Shown: positions 1-10,659 of the stretch, one piece after another | Layout: each line of letters opens with the position of its first letter | How positions within the stretch are numbered: position 1 is the first letter of the stretch | DNA from: Branchiostoma floridae | Lineage: Eukaryota; Chordata; Leptocardii; Amphioxiformes; Branchiostomatidae | Assembly: GCF_000003815.2 (NCBI RefSeq) | Contig: NC_049980.1 | Location: 32,424,044 to 32,488,043 of the forward strand | DNA: 64,000 bases | Direction: 5' to 3' | Notes under the pieces: model-generated | What the model was told of the DNA's origin: nothing | What the model saw: only the letters and a program-made list of their open reading frames with translations | Databases searched by the model: none | Program-made: the position numbers and the translations under genes

Positions 1-451
1 TACGTTACAGCATAAACGATTTCTGCTTTCTGAAGGCTTGAAGGTCTGTGGAAATCCCCACGCCCGTTGCACGACAGGGTTGTTTGTTCCCAGCCGGGCA
101 TCTAGGCTGGTGGTCCCGCGATCTTTGGTAACTACTGTATAGTCCTTCCGGAAACCAGTCAGTCTGTAACATGTACCTGTGCGCGTGTCAGCGCTGAGAA
201 GGGTGGCACCTGTCTCATATCTACACTACTGTCGGTCGTGTTACTATCTACTAACTACTAACGGTTATATGTAGTAGCGGGAAAATCTATATTCTACAAT
301 TTCAATCTTATCATGATTATCAATAATTATAAAGCATCCTTAATCCTTATTACTAATCTAACTATAAGTCAACAGGCCAACAAGAACATGTATTACGTTC
401 ATTTTGTCGCAAACATTTGCAAACATTTTAGATTAAGATCTCAAATGCAAT

Positions 452-851
452 GTATACACCTTTCTCACGCGGTGGCCTTGATAGATGGAAGACGAGGTCA
501 ATGAGGCAAACAGACAAAACTTATTTTAAAAATCAGCTCCCATTTAGATTTCCTCCAAACCACACAAATTTTCACAATACACTGTATAATATCAAATAAT
601 GAATATTATAACTAGTGTTATATACCAAAATATGTAGCAATTTAAGGCAACATAGACTGATCCCAAAGTCCCGTAAGAGATGCAAAGTAAAAACATAATA
701 GTGCAAATATTTGACGGACCATTCTTATTGGTCACTTTCCTAATTGCCAGGCTTTCATTGCTTGAACTGCTAATTATGATGGACAGTCTGTTGTTTGACT
801 CATTGAACTCGTTTAGATCTATCATGGCCGCCGCGTGAGAAAGGTGTATAC
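452..851. mobile_element. MITE-like element with ~55-bp terminal inverted repeats
   Basis: The left end (GTATACACCTTTCTCACGCG onward) reappears as its reverse complement at the right end, with similarity running about 55 bp inward on each side (452-510 against 790-851). The interior is AT-rich and has no coding potential. Size (~400 bp) and structure fit a non-autonomous DNA transposon. No target duplication was established. Confidence 0.6.
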
Positions 852-864
852 CCGCACAAACACA

Positions 865-1151
865 CGCGCGCGCGCTCGGGCACACACACACACACAAACA
901 CAAACACATGGCACACACACATACACATACACACACACACACAAACACATACACACACACACACACTCACACACACATGCACACACACACACATGCACAC
1001 ACATACACACACAAACACATGCACACACACATACACACACACACATACACACAAACACACACACGCACACACACATGCACACACACATACGCACACATAC
1101 ACACACACACAAACACACACAAACACACACACAAACACACACACAAACACT
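865..1151. repeat. (CA)n microsatellite with interruptions
   Basis: Nearly 290 bp of CA/ACAC repeat with scattered ACAA, ATAC and GCAC variants, directly beside the right end of the MITE at 452-851. Long open frames here in several reading frames are a by-product of the dinucleotide repeat. Confidence 0.95.
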
Positions 1152-2974
1152 GTCACTTTTACTACTCGAGTGCACTTTTCGAATACAGGAATGAATGCCT
1201 TGTTGGTTGTCATGCCACATTTTGTGACTTGTCTTGCTACAACGTTTATGGTGTTTATTTTGAAAATTTGCCATCTTATTTATTTACCCATCTTTTTTTC
1301 GCCCTATCTCACTATTTTTACAATCTGTAGAGGATGTCACACATAAAATTTACTTGCTATGGCCTAACATGGCCTTCTGGCTTTACCACATTTGTATTGA
1401 CTCAACAAGTGACCATCACCTTTTCAAGACGTCAAACCAGAGCGAGACTATAAGGTACTTAGGTACTCATACCTGGAAGGACATCTACTCTTTTCGATAA
1501 GTGTGGTGGGTTCTTTATCCTGCTCGAGGTGTGGCATTGACATTGAGCACGTGACTTTCGGCTTTACGTCCGGTCCAAACGTCACTATGGCTTAGGTCAC
1601 ATTTCCAAACGGGGGCCCGGCCGGGATGTTTTAAGAAACGAAAAATTAAAACATAGTCCTAGAAATATACACATATCATGTCCATTAATCTTCTTTTGAC
1701 ATTTTGTAGATTTTTATGCCTTTTATATCATTATTTTCGCTCCCGAAAGCTGTCCAGTCGGGCCCCGGTTTGGGAATGTGCCCAACCGAAGCTATATCAC
1801 CTGAGTCTTAAGGGCACAACAATAGGGCCCGTCAGGGACAAAGAAACCCTTAGAAATTTAAGCCACCAGTCCTAGATGTGACACTCTGTCGCGATAAGGT
1901 TAGGCTGGAGACAGGGGTAGGCAGGCACCGAGCCTATCCAGGCCTGCCTTCTGCACGGGTCAGTGTTAAGCGCCGTCAGTTGTAGTTGGGACTGTGGAAA
2001 CCCTCTGGAGGTGATGTCGTCTGAGGTACATCCGACTGCGCCCTGAGAGTGCAGAGCTCCTATCGCCCACCTGACACGGCATGTTGTCTGCGCCGCTAGT
2101 CCACAGCGATACAGTAGCTCGCGCGGTGTTTTTATTTTACCACCACAGATAAGGCCGATCGCATTTCGGAGATGAGATAGCCTTCAGAGGCTGGGCGCAC
2201 TTCGTCTTCCTCAAGTTCCGGACGTGAAAGTTCAAGGACGTGAGTTTAGTTTAGATCTTGCGTGGGTTCCCGGACAAAGAACAGGGCAGCGCTATTCCAT
2301 AATTTTTACCACATAGCATACTAGCAAGGCTCAGGAGCCACTCCTGCGTTTTGGGTTACTCACTTACTGTACTGATTGTGTCGACAGATGTTTTACTTTT
2401 GATTTGAAAACTTGGAAGTGGAACTTTCTCTCGAGCCAAGTGGTGGATTATGGATGAAAAGGGGATAATTTGCTTTCGTGGCTGAAGTGGCAAAACGTAT
2501 CCGTGCAATGAACGTTCGTTGCGGAGGCACGAGAGAGTGAAGTTGCCTATTCCATATTTTCTCGTGTTCAGCTCTAAATCCCCAAAGCGACAAATTTTAA
2601 TCGTTGAAACCATCAGTTCTTCTGCAAAACTAGGGTGTACCTGGAAAACGTTTCTCGGAAAAAGATATTTCTAAAAAAAATCGGTGTGGGGGGGGGGGGG
2701 GGGGGGTCGGCAACAGAACACTAATCAAAGTCCTAAGTAGACACAAACAAGGGTTCCCTAAAACGGTATTAATAGTACATGAATAACCCTGTTGAAAACG
2801 AATCTTCTGGCACGTTTCTATCCTTTGACTTCTCCGGTGGAACGGGGACTCTGGTTTTCCTTCGGTGTTTGAAGGTGCGTTGTGGGGAAAACTTTCTTTA
2901 TGTATTTAGAGTCCCCAGGAAAGGGGCCATCTAACGGATCTTTCTTAACCTGGCCAATATTTCCAACACGGTGA
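1152..2974. other. Unassigned non-coding stretch before the gap
   Basis: No convincing exon was found. At about 1496-1537 there is a dispersed repeat fragment (GTGTGGTGGGTTCTTTA and following) also found at 60556-60597 and, inverted, at 45317-45375 and 24275-24305. A pure G tract lies at about 2687-2706, shortly before the gap, and may have contributed to the assembly break. Confidence 0.5.
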
Positions 2975-3074
2975 NNNNNNNNNNNNNNNNNNNNNNNNNN
3001 NNNNNNNNNNNNNNNNNNNNNNNNNNNNNNNNNNNNNNNNNNNNNNNNNNNNNNNNNNNNNNNNNNNNNNNNNN
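2975..3074. other. Assembly gap (100 N)
   Basis: Exactly 100 Ns, a conventional placeholder for a gap of unknown length. Distances across it should not be trusted. Confidence 0.99.
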
Positions 3075-3181
3075 GTGTGAGAGCATAGCAAGCTAATCAC
3101 TGTCAAATGAAAAATCGAAGTGGCGTACGAAGCACAAGTGCCGGTATAGAGTCTTAATACCCCCTTCTCAACTCACGAATT

Positions 3182-3329
3182 ATTTAGCTCGGCCGAGTTG
3201 TCAGCGAGCTCTAAATTACGAGGAGGTATGACCCTGATGCCGACAAAGAAACTCTGCCATTTCTTTGTAGGCATCAGGTTCATGCCTCCTCGTAATTTAG
3301 AGCTCGCTGGCAACTCGGCCGAGCTAAAT
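3182..3329. repeat. 148-bp near-perfect inverted repeat (foldback)
   Basis: Two arms of about 65 bp, beginning ATTTAGCTCGGCCGAGTTG, pair almost perfectly around a short loop near 3255. The whole unit could fold into one long hairpin. It is probably a small foldback or MITE; no coding sequence is present. Confidence 0.85.
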
Positions 3330-4189
3330 TCTTGATTTGTAAAGGTGGCTTTACCACATCATAGGAGGGGTCCTCGTAGGTCTAAGAGCAATATTGATTC
3401 ATTTTTAGGACAACAGTTGGCCAACCCTGCCCTCGGCGCCATTGCAGGCATATTGTTGCACACTTCCAGCCCGGTTTATACTTATGCACCATGTTGTATT
3501 CCATATGTACTGCACAGGCGGCCTTACTGCCTTTCAGCATAATATACCAGCTTCAAGGTATCATATACATTTATCGAAATATACATGTCAGAAAATGTTG
3601 ACTGTCAGTTATTGTTCTTGTGCTTGGCATGGGCATATGGTACTGAACTTTGTCAAGCAACTAGTTTGCTGTTCAGCTGAGATTTCCTAGCAGTACAGAG
3701 GTACATGTATATAACTTATATTGTATCAATATCTTAAGACAACTTTCCCTTAAGTTTGCAGAGAATACCTCTTAGTTTTCTGGCTTTGCTTGTGTATCTT
3801 CATTCCATCTCATGAGGGACTGGTGGGTAGCATCTCCAAGGTGAGTAGTCACACACACAGACTCAATATCTCAATACTTATGTGCTACTAGGCACTACGA
3901 TGGTCCGAACAAATGAACACACAGAAAAAAGGCATTGCCAACGCAGAATACTTCATAACATCGCCGTTTTGTCCTCTGCTTTTCAACGTCCAACCTTGGT
4001 AATAAAGGAAATACGCAGCAACAGTCAAGTGAGATTCTGATGGTTTCTTTATAGTAACATCATGTAACAAATAAATATGAATTTAAAAGAATCATGAATC
4101 ATGATTCAAGAATCATGAATATTAATGTCTATAAAACCTCATCACTGGAACTTGCAATTAGCAATGACACTACGTTTATCCAGTCCTAG

Positions 4190-7100
4190 TCAGCTTGAGT
4201 GACTCCCTCCACTGTAAGGCAGGTGTTTCAGTTTGATGTCGAGCTGGAGTGCAGCTGCCAATTCCTCCTGTAACAGACTGTGCATGGTGTTGTTGTCATG
4301 GCGATACACCCAACTGCCTCTATCAGGGGAGTAGTCGTACCGCTTGGGCCCACTAGGAAAGGAAAAATCAACAGTTCAGTTCAGTTCATCCTCATATGAG
4401 GTGCCATTAACGATGTCCGACCATGCATCTCTATCTTGCATGGCGGCTAGTAAGTTGTAGTCAACAAAATCAAAAATCAACAATGCCCCATAAAGACTTG
4501 GGTTTCAGCCTGGTAAAATAAGAATGGAAAAAAAAGAAGAGAGACAACAGCATCCAGGGATAGACCCAAATGTTACCACATGAAACAAATAATTAAGGAC
4601 ACCCCTACCTGGTAGGTGAAGACAGCCAGATCTGTCTGTTGGGTGTCTGTTTGTTGATGACGTACGTTCCCAGGTCTCCCCCCAGTCTGAGCGTCAGGAC
4701 ATCTGACTGTCCGAGAACAAGAATAGAGAACAAGAACATCAGGACACACTGACTTATTTCCTTCTGGATAACGTTGAATTGTAATTTCCAACAGAAGAAA
4801 TTGGACTTACCCAAATTTTTGACTGATCGACTCCAGTCTTTATCAAGGAATGAATAATCCACTGCTTCTGTTACATCACGTTCTGTAGATAGCACACGTG
4901 ACTCGGTAAGCAGTGGATCATAATTTACGGAGAGTCTATGGCGTCCTTGGTCCCTGTTTAGTCTATTCCTTGACAAAGACTGGCGTTTATAAGTAAAAAA
5001 TTTGGGTAATTCCAATTTCTTGTGTTGGGAAAATTACAGTTCAACTTTATCCAGACTTTTACCAACACAGATGAACTTTTAAGCTAATTTCTTTCCTTGG
5101 CTATTTTTAGGTGAGAATAAATGAACAATAGGTAATAAATGGACATCATAGAGGAAAACTTGAATATGACTGTGTTAACTCCATAATACTGAGGTATGAA
5201 CCCGAGTAGTCAGTCTATGTTTTTATTATGAATAATATTATCAACATTCTTTGTGCATTTGTGCACAACCAAGCGGTTTCCACCGATGTCCTGGCAATTA
5301 CGTGGGCTTTAAACAATTTTTAGCAGCTCGACCGATGTTAGTGGGTCCCTGGAAGCTGTGCTTAAGTTCAGCGAGAGCTTTTTCTGAGATTTTGGATGTG
5401 TCTGTTGCAAAATTAATATCATTATTTTCAGTGTGCCCGTCCACCCCACACATGCCCTACATATTTCCCACAAGTCCTAAATTAAAGTTGATCCAAATAC
5501 TGGATTTTTACCGGGTTAGTTGATTCTCACTTCGTCCATGTCTAAGAGATGCTACCATCGCATGGTGGATTTATAAATCTTTAGTGTTGGATTTGTGATT
5601 GGGCAGATTTTCAGCGAAAAATACGGTCAACGCTCAGGCGATTTTGGGATTTGGCGATCTCTAGGCATTCTAAAAATTTGACCGGCGTTCGCTTGAATTG
5701 TGACGCAGGCTTAAAGACACTGCTGACTTACGGAGAACTGTACATCGTAGTCAGGTGGGCAGCAGTCCTGGTCCCCCAGGTCCTCTAGATACTCTGCCAG
5801 GCCGTCCAGGGTGTCGTCTGCGATGCGGTGGTACTCATTCAGCGCTATCTGACTGTACAGAGTGACAAGTTGTCATCTTATACAGTGACATAATCAGTTA
5901 TGCATACATAAATTCACACAAATACACACACATATATACTCATCCATTTACTCTCGCTCTCTCTCTTGCACACACCTCTCACTCATTTACTTTCTCTTTC
6001 TTACACACTCTCACTCTCTCTTTCCACCAACACATACATACACCCGCTCTCACGCATGCACGCATGCACATCCGCACGCCCAAGAAGAAGAACAAAACTC
6101 ACCTGTTACTTTGTTGATCACTGCACATCCTCACGTTACATATGGTTCTAAATGTTGCACACTGCTGTAAAACTGGATAGTGCTTCACCGTCTGTAAAAG
6201 GAAACACTTTATTTCATCTCTACACATTGCCACACGACTAATAAAGATCATATATACAACACAATCGTGCTCGTAGGCTTATTGCACCAACATAGACATT
6301 GCAAGTGAATAATAACAAATGGCAGTGTGAATATACAAGACAGTCAATTAAGGTTAAACTTACTGAGTTACTCTCCAAGCAAAGGTTCCGCACCAGCTGT
6401 TTTTGACATGTATCTTTATTTGCTATCTTGGACCATTTCATTCATGGTCACAAGGCCGAACCTCTGCTTGGAGAGTTGGTCTAAGTCTAAGTCCCAGATC
6501 AGACATTTCCATTTGTTTACTTCACCCCAAAGGAGTTAAGTATTGTTTGGGGCTTGTCTGTGTGTACTGTTTGACTGTATATCAATGTCCAGGTAGTCCT
6601 TATGTAGAGGTGGTCACTTGTACAGGTTTGACTGTATATCAATGTCCAGGTAGTCCTTATGTAGAGGTGGTCACTTGTACAGGTTTGACTGTATATCAAT
6701 GGCCAGGTGGTCCTTATGTAGAGGTGGTCACTAGTGCAGGTTTGACTGTATATCAATGGCCAGGTGGTCGTTATGTAGAGGTGGTCACCAGTATAGGTTG
6801 GACTGTATATCAATGGCCAGGTGGTCCTTATGTAGAGGTGGTAACTAGTACAGGTTTGACTGTATATCAATGGCCAGGTGGTCTTTATGTAGAGGTGGTC
6901 ACTAGTGCAGGTATGACTGTATATCAATGGCCAGGTGGTCCTTATGTAGAGGTGGTCACTTGTACAGGTTTGACTGTATATCAATGGCCAGGTGGTCCTT
7001 ATGTAGAGATGGTCACTTGTACAGGTTTGACTGTATATCAATGGCCAGGTGGTCTTTATGTAGAGGTGGTCACTAGTGCAGGTATGACTGTATATCAATG

Positions 7101-7559
7101 GCCAGGTGGTCCTTATGTAGAGGTGGTCACTTGTACAGGTTTGACTGTATATCAATGGCCAGGTGGGCTTTATGTAGAGGTGGACACTAAGACAGGTTTG
7201 ACTGTATATCAATGGCCAGGTGGTCCTTATGTAGAGGTGGTCACTTGTACAGGTTTGACTGTATATCAATGGCCAGGTGGTCTTTATGTAGAGGTGGACA
7301 CTAAGACAGGTTTGACTGTATATCAACGACCAGGTGGTCCTTATGGTCCTTTCAGGTTCGGCTATAATTGTGCTGATTTTACCGTATAGTATGTATATAC
7401 GACATAATTATGGCGTGAAAAACTAGCTTCGTACAACATCGACACGCCCCCCTCCCCCCAAAACAGACGAACCGAACATAGCGTTTCCCTGTTTCCTACC
7501 AGTGGAAGTCTGTAAACGCGTCTGACTTGACAGCAGCGCCGCAGAACGTGGCGCATCAT
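4190..7559 (-). CDS. FXN: Frataxin, mitochondrial iron-sulfur cluster assembly protein
   Basis: Predicted exons in transcript order: 7500-7559, 6103-6191, 5732-5852, 4609-4706, 4190-4352. All junctions have GT/AG borders and compatible phases, giving 176 residues (human 210). The conserved core is clear: an acidic helix ([14 protein letters not shown], ~62-75), the sheet [18 protein letters not shown] (~96-113), IWLSSP with the conserved Trp (~116-121), and GPKRYDY...WVYRHD (~124-142), then a C-terminal helix. Exon 1 encodes an Arg-rich leader ([20 protein letters not shown]) suited to mitochondrial import. In the family, frataxin activates the NFS1-ISCU cysteine desulfurase complex in the matrix. 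The last three exons are near certain; exons 1 and 2 rest on splice sites, phase and leader character. Intron 1 contains a 57-bp minisatellite and a MITE, and a giant foldback element begins ~90 bp upstream of the start codon. Confidence 0.93.
5853..6102 (-). other. Frataxin intron 2
   Basis: Contains a CT/CA-rich low-complexity stretch at about 5925-6065. The open frame seen there on the plus strand is a product of this composition, not a gene. Confidence 0.6.
6369..6477. mobile_element. Short MITE, CTCCAAGCAGAGG family
   Basis: Inverted ends TACTCTCCAAGCA(A/G)AGGTTC about 110 bp apart, inside frataxin intron 1. The same termini bound the copies at 25553-25762 and 55698-55887, so this is one dispersed family. 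The last of those copies has a clear direct repeat (GGTACTCA) on both sides. Confidence 0.7.
6571..7347. repeat. 57-bp minisatellite in frataxin intron 1 (~13.6 units)
   Basis: About 13.6 tandem copies of a 57-bp unit (CAGGTTTGACTGTATATCAA, then GGCCAGGTGGTCCTTATGTA, then GAGGTGGTCACTTGTA). Because 57 is a multiple of three, one frame per strand stays open and yields a false protein with 19-residue repeats. The unit closely matches the right terminus of the DNA element at 38971-39522, including its GACTG-TA end, so the array appears to have grown from a transposon end. Confidence 0.95.
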
Positions 7560-7737
7560 CGTCCCAGGAACTCTTGACAAGGCGGACATGTTTCCTACAG
7601 AGACTATTATTCTATTTCCAAACATCACCGAAGAGTTCACGCCGGTTAGGGTTACGGGAGCATGTAATGTTCCCATTTATGTAAATAAGGTAAGTTTTTA
7701 CATATATTAAATATATTATAACGCATTACATGATGGA

Positions 7738-10465
7738 CAAGGGAGAAAGCGGGAGAACCAAGGAGAAAGCGGGAGAACCAAGTAGAAAGCGGCGGAACAT
7801 GGGAGAAAGCAGTAGAACCTGGGAGAAAGCGGGAGAACCTAGTAGAAAGCGGGAGAACCTGGGAGAAAGCGGTAGAACCTGGAAGAAAGCGGGAGAACCT
7901 GGTAGAAAGCGGTAGAACATGGTAGAAAGCGGCAGAACCTGGGAGAAAGCGGTAGAACCTGGGAGAAAGCGGGAGAACCTGGGAGAAAGCGGTAGAACCT
8001 GGGAGAAAGCAGGAGAACCTGGGAGAAGGCGGGAGAACCTGGGAGAAAGCGGTAGAACCTGGCAGAAAGAGGTAGAACCTGGGGGAAAGCGGTAGAACCT
8101 GGGAGAAAGCAGGAGAACCTGGGAGAAGGTGGGAGAACCTGGGAGAAAGCGGTAGAACCTGGGAGAAAGCGGGAGAACCTGGTAGAAGGCGGGAGAACCT
8201 GGGAGAAAGTGGTAGAACCTGGGAGAAAGCAGGAGAACCTGGTAAAAAGCGGTAGAACCTGGGAGAAAGCAGGAGAACCTGGTAAAAAGCGGCAGAACCT
8301 GGGAGAAAGCGGTAGAACCTGGTAGAAAGCGGGAGAACCTGAGAGAAAGCAAGAGAACCTGGGAGAACCTGGTAGAAAGTGGTAGAACCTGGTAGAAAGC
8401 AGGAGAACCTGGGAGAAAGCGGGAGAACCTGGGAGAAAGCGGGAGAACCTGGGAGAAAGCGGGAGAACCTGGGAGAAAGCGGGAGAACCTGGGAGAAACT
8501 AGTAGAACCTGGTAGAAAGCAGGAGAACCTGGGAGAAAGCGGTAGAACCTGGGAGAAAGCGGGAGAACCTGGGAGAAAGCGGGAGAACCTGGGAGAAAGC
8601 AGTTAAACCTGGTAGAAAGTGGGAGAACCTGAGAGAAAGTGGGAGAACCTGGCAGAAAGTGGGAGAACCTGGCAGAAAGAGGTAGAACCTGGGAGAAAGC
8701 GGTAGAACCTGGGAGAAAGCAGGAGAACCTGGGAGAAGGCGGGAGAACCTGGGAGAAAGCGGGAGAACCTGGGAGAAAGCGGGAGAACCTGGTAGAAGGC
8801 GGGAGAACCTGGGAGAAAGCGGGAGAACCTAGGAGAAAGCAGGAGAACCTGGGAGAAAATGGGAGAACCTGGGAGAAAGCGGTAGAACCTGGGAGAAAGC
8901 AGGAGAACCTGGGAAAAAGCGGTAGAACCTGGGAGAAAGCGGTAGAACCTGGGAGAAAGCGGGAGAACCTGGTAGATGGCGGGAGACCCTGGGAGAAAGT
9001 GGTAGTACCTGGGAGAAAGCAGGAGAACCTGGTAGAAAGCGGTAGATCCTGTGAGAAAGCAGGAGAACCTGGTAAAAAGCGTGCAGAACCTGGGAGAAAG
9101 CTGGTAGAATCCTGGTAGAAAGACGGGAGAACTTGAGAGAAAGCAAGAGAACCTGGGAGAACCTGGTAGAAAGTGGTAGAACCTGGTAGAAAGCAGGAGA
9201 ACCTGGGAGAAAGTCGGGAGAATCCTGGGAGAAACGCGGGAGAATCCTGGGAGAAAAGCGGGAGAATCCTGGGAGAAACTGGTAGAACCTGGTAGAAAGC
9301 GGGAGAACCTGGGAGAAAGCGGTAGAACCTGGGAGAAAGTGGGAGAACCTGGGAGAAAGCGGGAGAACCTGGGAGAAAGCAGTAGAACCTGGTAGAAAGT
9401 GGGAGAACCTGGGAGAAAGTGGGAGAACCTGGCAGAAAGTGGGAGAACCTGGCAGAAAGAGGTAGAACCTGGGAGAAAGCGGTAGAACCTGGGAGAAAGC
9501 AGGAGAACCTGGGAGAAGGCGGGAGAACCTGGGAGAAAGCGGGAGAACCTGGGAGAAAGCGGGAGAACCTGGTAGAAGGCGGGAGAACCTGGGAGAAAGC
9601 GGGAGAACCTGGTAGAAGGCGGGAGAACCTGGGAGAAAGCGGTAGAACCTAGGAGAAAGCAGGAGAACCTGGGAGAAAATGGGAGAACCTGGGAGAAAGC
9701 GGTAGAACCTGGGAGAAAGCGGGAGAACCTGGGAGAATGCGGTAGAACCTGGGAGAAAGCGGGAGAACCTGGTAGAAGGCGGGAGAACCTGGGAGAAAGC
9801 GGTAGAACCTGGGAGAAAACAGCAGAACCTGGGAGAAAGCGGTAGAATCTGGGAGAACGCAGAAGAACCTGGTAGAAAGCGGGAGAACCTGGAAGAAAGT
9901 GGTAGAACCTGGTAGAAGGTAGGAGAACCTGGTAGAAAGCGGGAGAACCTGGGAGAAAGCGGTAGAACCTGGGAGAAAGCTGGAGAACCTGGTAGAAAGC
10001 GGGAGAACCTGGGAGAACCTGGTAGAAAGCGGGAGAACCTGGGAGAAAGTGGTAGAACCTGGTAGAAGGTAGGAGAACCTGGTAGGACGCAGTAGAACCT
10101 GGGAGAAAGTGGGAGAACCTGGGAGAACGTGGGAGAACCTGGTAGAAACTGGGAGAACCTGGGAGAACCTGGTAGAAAGCGGGAGAACCTGGTAGGAAGC
10201 AGTAGAATCTGGGAGAAAGCAGGAGAACCTGGGAGAAAGTGGTAGAACCTGGTAGAAGGTAGGAGAACCTGGTAGAAAGTGGGAGAACCTGGTAGAAAGT
10301 GGGAGAACCTGGTAGAAAGCGGGAGAACCTGGTAGGAAGCAGTGGAATCTGGGAGAAAGCAGGAGAACCTGGTAGAAAGCGGGAGAACCTGGGAGAAAGC
10401 GGGAGAACCTGGGAGAAAGCGGGAGAACCTGGGAGAAAGCAGTAGAATCTGGGAGAAACTCAAAT
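7738..10465 (+). repeat. 20-bp minisatellite array, left arm (~136 units)
   Basis: Tandem units with consensus GGGAGAACCTGGGAGAAAGC and G/T, C/T and A/G variants. The unit is two related 10-bp halves (GGGAGAACCT and GGGAGAAAGC). The segment at 8641-8820 recurs identically 780 bp later at 9421-9600, showing higher-order duplication. Because 20-bp units cycle through all three frames and rarely contain stops, open frames of several hundred codons arise without being genes. Confidence 0.97.
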
Positions 10466-10659
10466 TTCCTTGGGAACGCAAAAATCAGTTACTGTACAAA
10501 ATTCCGTGTTTCATCCAGACGACAGCTCTGTGCATTAACTTGGGTTCTTCACGATTTTATTCAGCATGTTGATGAAAAAAAACATGGCTCACGTTTGCAT
10601 AATGAGACCATTTAAAATCCATCCGACTTTACAGCACATCCGAAGTTAACGTTACAGCA
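10466..10659. other. Spacer between left array and LINE remnant
   Basis: About 190 bp of unique-looking sequence with no recognisable feature. Confidence 0.4.

Noticed and set aside
592-1330. Several overlapping open frames rich in Cys-Val or His-Thr
   Set aside because: They are translations of the (CA)n microsatellite on both strands, with no homology or gene structure.
6403-7389. 328-residue plus-strand and 269-residue minus-strand repeat proteins
   Set aside because: Both come from the 57-bp minisatellite, whose unit is a multiple of three. It is intronic to frataxin and derived from a transposon end.
7589-7690. A possible plus-strand first exon starting MFPTETIILFPN with a GTAAG donor
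   Set aside because: Its 3' half coincides with the terminal inverted repeat of the foldback element, which is also present at 14350-14390, and no following exon was found.
8829-10481. 550-residue minus-strand ORF of FLPGSPAFSQVLPLSPRFSR repeats
   Set aside because: A product of the 20-bp array, which reads through all three frames without stops. The same peptide appears from the inverted array at 12760-14333.
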